NCBI RefSeq assembly: GCF_001308875.1
Contig: NZ_KQ465122.1
Location: forward strand, 40,025-104,024
Length of the DNA stretch: 64,000 nt
Direction of reading: 5' to 3'
From: Lysinibacillus sp. ZYM-1
GTDB taxonomy: Bacteria > Bacillota > Bacilli > Bacillales_A > Planococcaceae
The stretch's first letter is position 1; each line of letters opens with the position of its first letter. The notes below the pieces were generated by a model, which did not search any database, was not told where the DNA came from, and saw only the letters and a program-made list of their open reading frames with translations. The position numbers and the translations under genes were made by a program. Shown in pieces: positions 57,701 through 64,000 of the stretch.

Positions 57701-57966
57701 ATTCGCTGTATACTAAAAAAAAGATGCCTTAGAAAAGGTAAGATTGTATCATCTTCATCGGAAATACTATACCAAGAATAACGGCGAGTTTCGTGACAAA
57801 GGAATTGAGTGAGAATGGTCGTCTTGCCATATCCTGCCCCGCTATGGATGAGTGTGCAAGTATGCTGATGGCTTTTTTTTAATGTTCTTATAAGTGCGGC
57901 TCTATTAATACAATGATTGGATGGATTTGGTGCTATACATTTGGATTGAATGATAATATCTGTCAT
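54781..57966 (-). CDS. Large MalT/LuxR-like regulator with C-terminal BTAD domain
   Basis: 1061 residues from ATG 57966 (GGGGG about 11 bases upstream). The N-terminal P-loop is HSGAGYGKTTIL (residues 41-52), with Walker-B type LLIVIDDYHLVDHVF near 130, a STAND ATPase as in MalT. The middle (residues ~370-800) is helical, TPR-like (for example ECHRYRAFYEKAKQSYEKCA). The C-terminus has a winged helix (QRDKAKELFVYLYCHRHRFTPKEEIAQALWP) and a BTAD domain (DVERFLFYYNLG to NTTPMESTMAVYDLI). Such proteins activate nearby genes when a ligand binds; nothing shows which. It could control the hydrolase behind it. Confidence 0.85.
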   Translation of the reverse strand: MTDIIIQSKCIAPNPSNHCINRAALIRTLKKSHQHTCTLIHSGAGYGKTTILTQFLCHETRRYSWYSISDEDDTILPFLRHLFFSIQRIVPNFGQTFDTWDQLSRFPKMEELNRWYKLFINCLCSIDEPLLIVIDDYHLVDHVFHINYLMEKIIEFAPPTVHFIIASRTLPNWDIMRKLKLQKKLLVISEGELAFSTEEIAVFFEEYVDVHLSSSDIVKILEITEGWAISISLLAEQWHQASLDHWLTISTNDLFTYLSEEVFSTMTSTEQEIILKLAIFPTFSVKLLVDFYGSELAQVLTSLTQRHVFIQSVTTDGIYRFHALFSRFLEMKWQQYPSQYIDLHKQAALYYEDQHNIQAVLYHAFKTNDHEFCGELLQLHAEPLIRAGQFEWLLEKINRFTVQEKTQFYKLYYFEGECHRYRAFYEKAKQSYEKCATIAKQQRDNLFLTKAQAGLAHIYLDTIQPALAEPHLEKALELAKHTPLPKEELLELQRKYAENLVNLGKAKGAQLFIEDVALPEDVVQRANVDVRVLLRTGQLQEAKELLVQRLELPPQLVATHRESELLAAFVYTLLGQGKDAWYASQHGIRRGVREKSVFIEAVGYIRKAHALLLMDYPDYYGACHAYEKALTLMNPINISRVKAEPYMGMAIVKHMLGDMVAAKKYLALGLQETEQVQDAWMTAIILIAEVKIIVSEQETARAKELLKKAQQLFHECGDHNGLMHVLFYQAVIAFQEQSIEQFQPYFHQFAQLCLTNGYHYFLQEKMILGPSNRIIFYELLQFSQQCGEEHAAIVTLRHYLQVEDSISYSHDEMQLNLLGSVSLLRGQRKLEDKEWQRDKAKELFVYLYCHRHRFTPKEEIAQALWPERSVESLDRDFKVVLNTLLKVLEPQRHARQDSFFIQRKNNMYQLQQILYLQIDVERFLFYYNLGMEEFDPEFSNEWLQLAEACYTDALYAEKKQIDWLNQDREKLQYLFIEVLERLAQNATRQQQFKKAIDYAEKILREDALWEEGYRLLMYSHYQLQNRSLALKWYEKCVQQLQQELNTTPMESTMAVYDLIMG

Positions 57967-58064
57967 GTAAACGATAACCCCCATTTGTGTAAGGTTACAA
58001 AAATTCAGATTATTAAATTATTGACAGTTTACCATATTTTAATAACTTTGATGGGAACAAATAA

Positions 58065-58104
58065 AAAAACCCGATTATCAAATCAATGATAACCGGATTT
58101 TTAT
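58065..58104. terminator. Terminator of ddh
   Basis: AAACCCGATTATCA / TGATAACCGGATTT with two wobble pairs, T-runs on both sides. It separates ddh from the big regulator. Confidence 0.75.
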
Positions 58105-58111
58105 TCTAGGG

Positions 58112-59092
58112 TTAGAGTAATTCTTTACGTAATTCAGCAGCTGATTTTGGTGAAAGCAGACTGAATGGGATATCAAATACTGTTTTCGCCCCTTTATCAC
58201 CAGCCTGGCTTAGACGATGTGCCGCACGGGCAAATGCTACTAACACACTAGACGTGAAGTTTGGATTACTTTCGAGTTTTAATGAGAATTCAAGAATTTG
58301 TTTATCGTTTGCACCACTATCACCACTGCGAATCACAAAACCACCATGTGGCATACCTGTGTGGTTTGCTTTAAATTCTTCTTCAGAAATGAAGTTGACA
58401 GTTGTATTATATTCATCGAAGTAGTTAGGCATTGTCACAATTTCTTGTTCAATTCTTGCCGCATCTGCGCCGTCTTCTAGCACAACCCAGCATTCACGTG
58501 CGTGTTTTTCACGTGTTGTTAGCTCTGGATTTTCACCGTTACGTACACGTTCTACAGCATCTTTAATCGGTAACGTGTATTGAACAGCATTTTTAACACC
58601 TTCGATACGACGGACTGCATCTGAGTGACCTTGGCTTAGACCATCTCCCCAGAACGTATACGTTGTACCAACTGGTAATACAGATTCCCCAAGTAGACGA
58701 TTTAATGAGAATAAACCTGGATCCCAACCAACTGAGATGACAGATACTTTGCCAGATTTTTGCGCTGCTGCATCAACCACATCAAAAAATTCTGGAATTT
58801 TCGCATGTGTATCGAAGCTATCAATTGTATTAAACCATTGAGCAAAATGTGGACCTTGCTCTGGTAAATCTGTTGCAGAGCCCCCACATAAAATCATCAC
58901 ATCAATGTCATTTTGGAATTTTTCAGCGTCATCTACTAAATATACGCTCGCATTGCTTGCTACGTTGACTGTTGAAGGGTCACGACGTGTGAACACTGCT
59001 ACTAATTCCATATCTGGATTTTGCGAAATAGCATACTCGACACCACGACCTAAATTTCCATATCCTACAATACCTACTCGAATTGCACTCAT
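58112..59092 (-). CDS. ddh: meso-Diaminopimelate D-dehydrogenase
   Basis: 326 residues. NADPH-dependent enzyme that makes meso-2,6-diaminopimelate directly from tetrahydrodipicolinate, a one-step branch of lysine synthesis. Signs: Rossmann IRVGIVGYGNLGRGVE at the N-terminus, CGGSATDLPEQGP, and VGWDPGLFSLNR with TFWGDGLSQGHSDAVRR (substrate-binding region). The length matches the family. GAGGAGG precedes the ATG. This enzyme is a feature of only some bacteria, including Lysinibacillus sphaericus, and supports the taxonomic guess. Confidence 0.95.
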   Translation of the reverse strand: MSAIRVGIVGYGNLGRGVEYAISQNPDMELVAVFTRRDPSTVNVASNASVYLVDDAEKFQNDIDVMILCGGSATDLPEQGPHFAQWFNTIDSFDTHAKIPEFFDVVDAAAQKSGKVSVISVGWDPGLFSLNRLLGESVLPVGTTYTFWGDGLSQGHSDAVRRIEGVKNAVQYTLPIKDAVERVRNGENPELTTREKHARECWVVLEDGADAARIEQEIVTMPNYFDEYNTTVNFISEEEFKANHTGMPHGGFVIRSGDSGANDKQILEFSLKLESNPNFTSSVLVAFARAAHRLSQAGDKGAKTVFDIPFSLLSPKSAAELRKELL

Positions 59093-59374
59093 TAAAATTC
59101 CTCCTCACGATAACGTGACTTTGTGAAAACCTTCACGTTAAATCTAACTACAATAATACTTCGTGTTAGAAAAATTCACAATAGTTTGAGTATGAGTTTT
59201 TCAAAAGAATTTATATCAGTTTTCTATGATTTTTATTCCAGATTGGTATGAATACGGTTACAAAATACAAACTATACTAGGAACCTTTAAGTTTTCGTAA
59301 AAGCCTTGTAAATGACGGCTATTTTTCAAACCAGTCTTGTACAATAAATGTAACGACAAAAGGGGGCATGTTGA

Positions 59375-59689
59375 ATGAAAAGTACTGGTTACTCATCAAG
59401 CACAGAATTGGCACAAGGAGAACTACTTGCATTCCATATGACACAAAATTCTGTGGACAACAACAGTGAAGCGATACAATCTGTAAGTAAGCCGCTTAGA
59501 GGTTTTGCACCAAATAAACATTTATGTATCGGTGTTCTACCTTTTGACGTTATGGAAGATACATTAGACAAATCCATCCAAAAAAACAGGGTTAATGAAG
59601 TAGACTTTTATTATAGCGGCAAGGACATCGCTCGCTGGCTCATAAAAAAAAGCGAATACAACAAACCTAACCCAGACTTCTTTCCTTGA
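59375..59689 (+). CDS. Unknown 104-residue protein
   Basis: ATG 59375 has AAAGGGGG 8 bases before it. The protein is soluble, with polar N-terminus (KSTGYSSSTELAQGELL) and a C-terminal part FDVMEDTLDKSIQKN, EVDFYYSGKDIARWLI, KKSEYNKPNPDFFP. I do not recognise the family. It is alone between ddh and the Crp/Fnr gene, with a 280-bp upstream region that shows no clear promoter. Confidence 0.6.
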   Translation: MKSTGYSSSTELAQGELLAFHMTQNSVDNNSEAIQSVSKPLRGFAPNKHLCIGVLPFDVMEDTLDKSIQKNRVNEVDFYYSGKDIARWLIKKSEYNKPNPDFFP

Positions 59690-59780
59690 AGTCTGAATGA
59701 CAGCTTGTAACTGGCGTAGCCCATTATTAAGATTAATTTTTGGCTCACCTTCCTCAGAGTACTGTTACATACCCCTTCAA

Positions 59781-60443
59781 CTACTGAATCTCCTGTGACA
59801 ATTGAGCGAGACGTTTTTCATCAATAATATGGTACCCTGACTTTCGTTTCTCTAAAATCTTCTCCTCACAAAATTGGGCCAGTACATATAATAAATGTCT
59901 ATAGGAAACCCCTAAATACTCACAGATTTCCGTATGTTTTTCCTTGTAAACACCTTGATCAGCAGATAACTGAATAAAAGCCGCTAAACGATTTTCAAAG
60001 GGGTATGCCTGATTTTGTGTATATTTGGCGGTTATTTTTGTCGCCTTTTCACCTAAAAACACACAAAGACGGCGTAAAAATAGGGCATCGGCAAGTAACT
60101 TTTCCTTACATGACTGGGTAATCGAGTAACAAATTGTCTTGGTTACCGTTTGAATCCCCTTGGTATACCTTGCCTCATTCAACAATTCAATTTCCCCCAT
60201 AAAACGGGGCGCCTCTAAATATTCGATGAGTGAAACCTTGCCATTTTTATGCGTCATATAGAGCTTCGCCTTGCCCTCAATCATGTAATACAATGTTTCT
60301 GGAAAGGAGCCTTCTTGGAAAATCCATTCCCCTTTGTCAAATTGACAAACTTCCAGATATGGTTCAATGTCAAATGAGAAAAAATCATGGATAGGATATT
60401 TTTCTAGATAATGGGTACGTGCTTCTGCTGTTAGAATATGCAT
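59781..60443 (-). CDS. Crp/Fnr-family transcription regulator (YeiL-like)
   Basis: 220 residues. N-terminal cyclic-nucleotide-binding barrel (residues ~25-125: FDKGEWIFQEGSFPETLYYMIEGKAKLYM and EYLEAPRFMGEIELLNEARYTKGIQTVTKT) and C-terminal HTH (ICEYLGVSYRHLLYVLAQFCEEKILEKR, residues ~170-200). YeiL in E. coli is the nearest well-known relative. The gene is divergent from an MFS gene across a CRP-like palindrome; it probably controls that gene and itself. No Fe-S cysteine cluster of Fnr type is seen. Confidence 0.88.
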   Translation of the reverse strand: MHILTAEARTHYLEKYPIHDFFSFDIEPYLEVCQFDKGEWIFQEGSFPETLYYMIEGKAKLYMTHKNGKVSLIEYLEAPRFMGEIELLNEARYTKGIQTVTKTICYSITQSCKEKLLADALFLRRLCVFLGEKATKITAKYTQNQAYPFENRLAAFIQLSADQGVYKEKHTEICEYLGVSYRHLLYVLAQFCEEKILEKRKSGYHIIDEKRLAQLSQEIQ

Positions 60444-60466
60444 TTTTTACTCTCTCCTATAAAAAA

Positions 60467-60482
60467 TATGAGATATCTCACA
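60467..60482. promoter_or_regulatory. CRP-like palindrome between the YeiL-like regulator and MFS gene
   Basis: TATGAGATATCTCACA; the other strand is TGTGAGATATCTCATA, matching TGTGA-N6-TCACA in nine of ten positions. Core TGAGATATCTCA is a perfect 12-bp palindrome. It lies 24 bp before the regulator start and 58 bp before the MFS start. Confidence 0.6.
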
Positions 60483-60540
60483 TTATTGTAGCGATGAACG
60501 TGCTATTATTCAACATAGTTATTGGAGGTACGGTAAATTT

Positions 60541-61692
60541 ATGAATAATCAACGATGGCTTTCTCAAAATTTCTTTTCATTTTTTATTACTTGGGGCATA
60601 TTCTTACCCTATTGGACTGGATGGCTTGTGGATGCCAAACATCTGACCGTGTCGCAAGCAAGTGTTGTTATGGGCTGTGGGTTACTCGCTCGTGCCACGT
60701 CCAACCTTTTCTTCTTCCCAGCTCTCGCTAAATATGTAAACAATAAACGACTCATTACCATTCTAGCTGTTGGTGCACTTCTAACAGCACTGCTGTATAT
60801 ACCTAGTACGGGCTTTATCGCATTATTAATTGTAACTATTTTATTTAGTATTTTTTATCCAGCACTGTTACCAGCTGTGGAAAGTAGTGCCGCAACGCTT
60901 GTTCAGCATGGCAACATTCATTACGGCAAAAGCCGCTCCTACGGTTCCTTTGGCTTTGTCATTGCCGTATTGATTATTAGTATGCTGACAGGTGTATTCG
61001 GGAAAAATGTTATCTTTTGGAGCATGATTATTGGGTTAATAGGCATGTTGCTTATGCAGCAATTATCCACGCCAAAAGAATTACTCGTTGTACCAACAAA
61101 AGAGCAACGTGCTAAATCGTTGTCTATGAAAAATTTATGGACTATCAAAGGCTTCCCAATTGTCTTATTTATCGTTATTTTATTGCAGGGTGCACATGCC
61201 TCCTATTATAGCTATGGCTATATATATTTAGAAGATTTACAAGTAGACCCATTCTATATGGGCATGATTATTAACATCGCGGTTATTTGTGAAATCCTAT
61301 ACTTTATGAAGGCTGATACATTATTTAAGAAATGGCGCTCATCTTCTTTATTACTCTTAGCAGCTAGTGGTTCTTCCCTACGTTGGTTACTAATCTTTAT
61401 GTTCCCAAATGTTTGGGTATTTATTGCGTCTCAAACTTTGCATGCGTTATCCTTTGCCCTAGCACATTTTGCTTTTATTCGCTATCTAACGCAAACCTTA
61501 CCTAAGGAACAAATACCAAATGCACAGGGAATATACTCAGCATTAGCCATGGGCTTAAGCACAGCCATCCTGACATTTTTGGGAGGCTATTTATACGAAT
61601 TATCGCCCGGCCTGTCCTTTGCAGCCATGTTGATTTGTACAATACCTGCCATCGCTATTTTGCTGATGACACGCAAAAAATTCCAATATTAA
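60541..61692 (+). CDS. MFS transporter, HcaT/YwbF-like
   Basis: 383 residues, about 12 helices, resembling the MFS-1-like group of E. coli HcaT (3-phenylpropionate carrier) and Bacillus YwbF: FFITWGIFLPYWTGWLVDAKHLT near the N-terminus, ESSAATLVQHGNIHYGKSRSYGSFGFVIAV in the middle and LPKEQIPNAQGIYSALAMGLSTAILTFLGGYL near the end. It may take up a carboxylic acid or nucleoside; not certain. The ribosome site is TTGGAGG. It is divergent from a Crp/Fnr-type gene and shares its operator region. Confidence 0.82.
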   Translation: MNNQRWLSQNFFSFFITWGIFLPYWTGWLVDAKHLTVSQASVVMGCGLLARATSNLFFFPALAKYVNNKRLITILAVGALLTALLYIPSTGFIALLIVTILFSIFYPALLPAVESSAATLVQHGNIHYGKSRSYGSFGFVIAVLIISMLTGVFGKNVIFWSMIIGLIGMLLMQQLSTPKELLVVPTKEQRAKSLSMKNLWTIKGFPIVLFIVILLQGAHASYYSYGYIYLEDLQVDPFYMGMIINIAVICEILYFMKADTLFKKWRSSSLLLLAASGSSLRWLLIFMFPNVWVFIASQTLHALSFALAHFAFIRYLTQTLPKEQIPNAQGIYSALAMGLSTAILTFLGGYLYELSPGLSFAAMLICTIPAIAILLMTRKKFQY

Positions 61693-61800
61693 TTCAAAGA
61701 AGCAGGTCAGAATAGATTTTATTAAAAGTCAAAAAATAAATATAGAACTTAATAATTATGTGTTTTATTAAAATGTCACACATTATAGTGGATAAAAAGA

Positions 61801-61849
61801 AAAGGATAGATGAACAGGAATTATACCTGCTTGCATCTATCCTTTTTTT
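61801..61849 (+). terminator. Terminator of the MFS gene
   Basis: AAAGGATAGATG / CATCTATCCTTT with an inner AGG/CCT pairing and TTTTTTT tail; it stands 108 bp behind the stop. The stretch 61850-62090 shows no gene. Confidence 0.8.
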
Positions 61850-62094
61850 ACAACATATGACCACATTCACTACTGCAACATCAAATTTCCCACTACAATT
61901 CACAATAAATAATCATTGGCTTTCTTTAACAATTGCGCCCGATTCTTGAAGATTATTCCAACATTATTACCAAAGAAAAAAGCACACCTATATGCAATAA
62001 GATTAAAAAAGATTTAGTTACCAATTCTATTTATAAAAACTTCAGGAATGCTTTGTAAGTTTTTTACTTCCATAAACATATTTAAGTAATATAC

Positions 62095-62133
62095 AAAAAC
62101 CATGCTTTGACATTGTCTAAAGCATGGTTTTTA
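62095..62133. terminator. Terminator of the DJ-1-like gene
   Basis: AAAAACCATGCTTT / AAAGCATGGTTTTT, a 14-bp perfect stem around GACATTGTCT, T-runs on both sides. It can serve the minus-strand DJ-1-like gene 35 bp upstream and plus transcripts. Confidence 0.85.
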
Positions 62134-62167
62134 TTTGAATTAATAAACTGCTAAGTTGATTTTTAGT

Positions 62168-62800
62168 TCAGCTATTTATTGAATTCATTAACTGGAAGAA
62201 GTATTCAGTTTTATGAGTCTTATTTAGGTTATACCATGAATGCAATGTGTCGGGTGTAAATACATCTAATATTTTCAGTACTTCCATAGTAAATTCCAGA
62301 GGTGCTACCCCTGATGCAGTAATCAAATTCTCACCTGATACCGCAGGCACCATCTCGTGAAATTTTTCTCCTTTATAATTAGGACAGACCATTTTAATAT
62401 ACTCTAAGTCATTGCTTGTGTGTTTTCTAGAATCTAAGTATCCCATATTCGCAAGAGCCTCAGTTGCACCACAAATTGCAGCAACAATAGTACCAAGCTT
62501 TAAAGCTTCGCCAATTCTTCTTAAGATAGGTTGATGAATATCTTCTCTCCAAGTGGTCCCACCAGGTAAGACTAAAAGATCTTTACTCTCAAGCGTACAT
62601 TCATCAAGAGAAATATCTGGTTGTATGCTCAGTCCTCCCATTGTAGTAATCATTTCTTTATTAGCTCCTACTGTAACTACTCTTAATGGGGTTAAATCTT
62701 TTTTAAAATATCTTCCAGAGTTTAATTCAGCAATCAAATATCCATATTCCCAGTCTGACATTGTATTAAATACATAAAGATACACTTTTTTTGTTTGCAT
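62168..62800 (-). CDS. DJ-1/PfpI-family protein (YdeA-like)
   Basis: 210 residues, class I glutamine-amidotransferase-like fold. The nucleophile elbow cysteine is Cys110 in VAAICGATEALA, with the upstream Glu18 (SDWEYGYL) and LLVLPGGTTW. Related proteins in Bacillus (YdeA, YraA group) are deglycase/protease-like or stress proteins; function is uncertain. It is followed by a terminator and preceded by the WYL-regulator gene on the same strand, with a hairpin between, so it may be under that regulator. Confidence 0.85.
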   Translation of the reverse strand: MQTKKVYLYVFNTMSDWEYGYLIAELNSGRYFKKDLTPLRVVTVGANKEMITTMGGLSIQPDISLDECTLESKDLLVLPGGTTWREDIHQPILRRIGEALKLGTIVAAICGATEALANMGYLDSRKHTSNDLEYIKMVCPNYKGEKFHEMVPAVSGENLITASGVAPLEFTMEVLKILDVFTPDTLHSWYNLNKTHKTEYFFQLMNSINS

Positions 62801-62841
62801 TCAATAACGCTCCAATCTCAATTAATATAGCCTATTATAAT

Positions 62842-62876
62842 ATAACTTCACTGACAGCTAACGTCAGTGAAGTTAT
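62842..62876 (-). terminator. Hairpin behind the WYL regulator
   Basis: ATAACTTCACTGAC / GTCAGTGAAGTTAT, 14-bp perfect stem with a 7-base loop. Its arm touches the stop codon of the WYL gene. The tail has TATAATAGG, no clear T-run, so it could also be an operator of the DJ-1-like gene. Confidence 0.7.
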
Positions 62877-63838
62877 CATACTTGATGAAATTTTATTAAT
62901 TCCGACAGAACTTCAATAAGTCTTTTCTTTAGACTTATTGGCTCAATAACTTGAATAGATTTACCATACGGTAAAAGTAAATAAGGTACATATGTATGTA
63001 TAATATCCTTTTCAAGAATAAATACTGCTTGATTTGAAGTGCGTTCTTGTAAATAATGTCCTAAAAACCAATGTTGGCAAATATCTCCCAACGTCCCTGT
63101 ATTCCCATTAATAACTAAAGAAGTAATCCCTTCCTTATCTTCTATAGTTGGAAGGAGGTTTTTCATAAAAAAGTCACGTGCTGAAAAATTTCCTGGCCGG
63201 TTAAACTTATTTTCGGTTAGCATTAGACTTTCAATGCGATCTACTCTAAAACTACGGATATCATTCCTAAGATGACAAAATCCAATCACATACCACTTAT
63301 TATTCCAATAGATAATTCTGTACGGATCGACCAATCTATAATTTAATTGCTTTTCGCCACTTTTATGGTAAAGAATTTTTACTGAGTACTCGTCAGCTAC
63401 GGCCTGCTCCAACTCCTTCAAAAAAGGTTCCATAGAGACTGAACTTAATCGACTTATTACTTCAAGACTAGTTAAATGTTGATTTATCTTTGTTTCTTGC
63501 TCTTGATTTGAGTATTTGCTTAGTTTTGAAATGGCCCTATTTAGTGCTTCACCTCCATAATATCCGGCTTCTTCTGCAAAAACAGCAGCGTGAAATAGTG
63601 AAGTTTGCTCCTCAAAATCAAAAAAAAGAGGAGCTTCAATAAAATCATTTAATAAAGTATATCCACCGTTATGTCCTGTGTCTGAAATTATAGGTACACC
63701 ACTTGTTGAAAGTGTATCAATATAACGATAAACAGTCCTTATATTCATCTCTAACTTTTCTGCAATTTGTTTTGCAGTAATTTTTTCACCTGAACTAAGC
63801 ATCCATAGAATTGCTAACATATTGTCAATTTTAGGCAT
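62876..63838 (-). CDS. WYL-domain transcription regulator (YafY/DeoR-type)
   Basis: 320 residues. N-terminal winged helix (MLAILWMLSSGEKITAKQIAEKLEMNIRTVYRYIDTLSTSGVPIIS, residues ~7-52), a helical linker and a WYL domain (residues ~140-230, YRLVDPYRIIYWNNKWYVIGFC and FRVDRIESL). WYL proteins bind ligands or nucleic acids and often control stress or DNA-repair genes. The gene comes before the DJ-1-like gene, which it may regulate. GAGGTGGA precedes the ATG. The 160 bp to the window end shows no other gene. Confidence 0.87.
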   Translation of the reverse strand: MPKIDNMLAILWMLSSGEKITAKQIAEKLEMNIRTVYRYIDTLSTSGVPIISDTGHNGGYTLLNDFIEAPLFFDFEEQTSLFHAAVFAEEAGYYGGEALNRAISKLSKYSNQEQETKINQHLTSLEVISRLSSVSMEPFLKELEQAVADEYSVKILYHKSGEKQLNYRLVDPYRIIYWNNKWYVIGFCHLRNDIRSFRVDRIESLMLTENKFNRPGNFSARDFFMKNLLPTIEDKEGITSLVINGNTGTLGDICQHWFLGHYLQERTSNQAVFILEKDIIHTYVPYLLLPYGKSIQVIEPISLKKRLIEVLSELIKFHQV

Positions 63839-64000
63839 ATAAATCCACCTCTATTTGGAATTTACTATCTATCATATAAGTTTATTTTACTAAATTAGTA
63901 ATAAATAAATTTTACAGTATTTATCATTAGAATTTAACTTATTTCCATGAGAGTATAAAATATTTTGTGTAAATAACTGAAGACATAGAAAAAGGAAAAC

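Overview
The window looks like a chromosomal segment of a low-GC, endospore-forming Firmicute, most probably Lysinibacillus or a close relative. The evidence is AT-rich DNA with strong GGAGG-type ribosome sites, a complete GerA-type germinant receptor operon, the yneR/plsY versus parE/parC arrangement known from Bacillus, TPP and SAM riboswitches, and a meso-diaminopimelate dehydrogenase gene (ddh), a classical Bacillus sphaericus enzyme. The genus is an inference; no rRNA is present. I see no tRNA, rRNA, CRISPR array or intact transposase.

Left part (1-12 kb): the 3' end of an aminotransferase gene, a frameshifted MFS transporter, a hot-dog thioesterase, a Sco-type copper chaperone, two tandem DUF485 + acetate-permease-type symporter pairs, and a thiamine-precursor uptake operon (thiY, thiamine-binding protein, thiX, thiZ, TatD-like hydrolase) behind a TPP riboswitch with its own terminator.

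Middle (12-29 kb): ordinary core genes. These are parC/parE, plsY, yneR-like, the germination operon in order A-C-D-B (the B subunit carries an eight-copy 13-residue repeat tail), metA behind a SAM riboswitch, a GIY-YIG protein, a TrmB regulator divergent from a TauE/SafE exporter across a perfect inverted repeat, and panF/yhdT.

29-39 kb is one minus-strand operon of ten genes: a Liv-type ABC importer (five genes) with a KAS-III-like thiolase-fold enzyme, an alpha/beta hydrolase, a FabG-like reductase, an acyl-CoA ligase and a second SDR. A CRE box (CcpA site) lies at its promoter. It reads as import and CoA-dependent breakdown of an unknown, carbon-source-like compound. Immediately upstream is a striking array of nine 76-78 bp repeats, each with two inverted repeats.

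39.5-54 kb is accessory and partly decayed. It holds a metallo-beta-lactamase pseudogene broken inside its metal-binding motif, a GC-rich orphan block, gene fragments, and a TetR module. In that module four near-identical operator sites sit over promoters of tetR, a FecCD-type ABC importer, an MFS exporter and one promoter without a gene. Further on are an aminotransferase pseudogene, a second MFS exporter, broken siderophore permeases, a flavin monooxygenase behind a Fur box, an AraC regulator flanked by two copies of the same ~180 bp Fur-box region, and a truncated GNAT gene.

The right end (54-64 kb) has an alpha/beta hydrolase, a 1061-residue MalT/BTAD-type regulator, ddh, a Crp/Fnr (YeiL-like) regulator divergent from an MFS gene over a CRP-like palindrome, a DJ-1/PfpI protein and a WYL-domain regulator.
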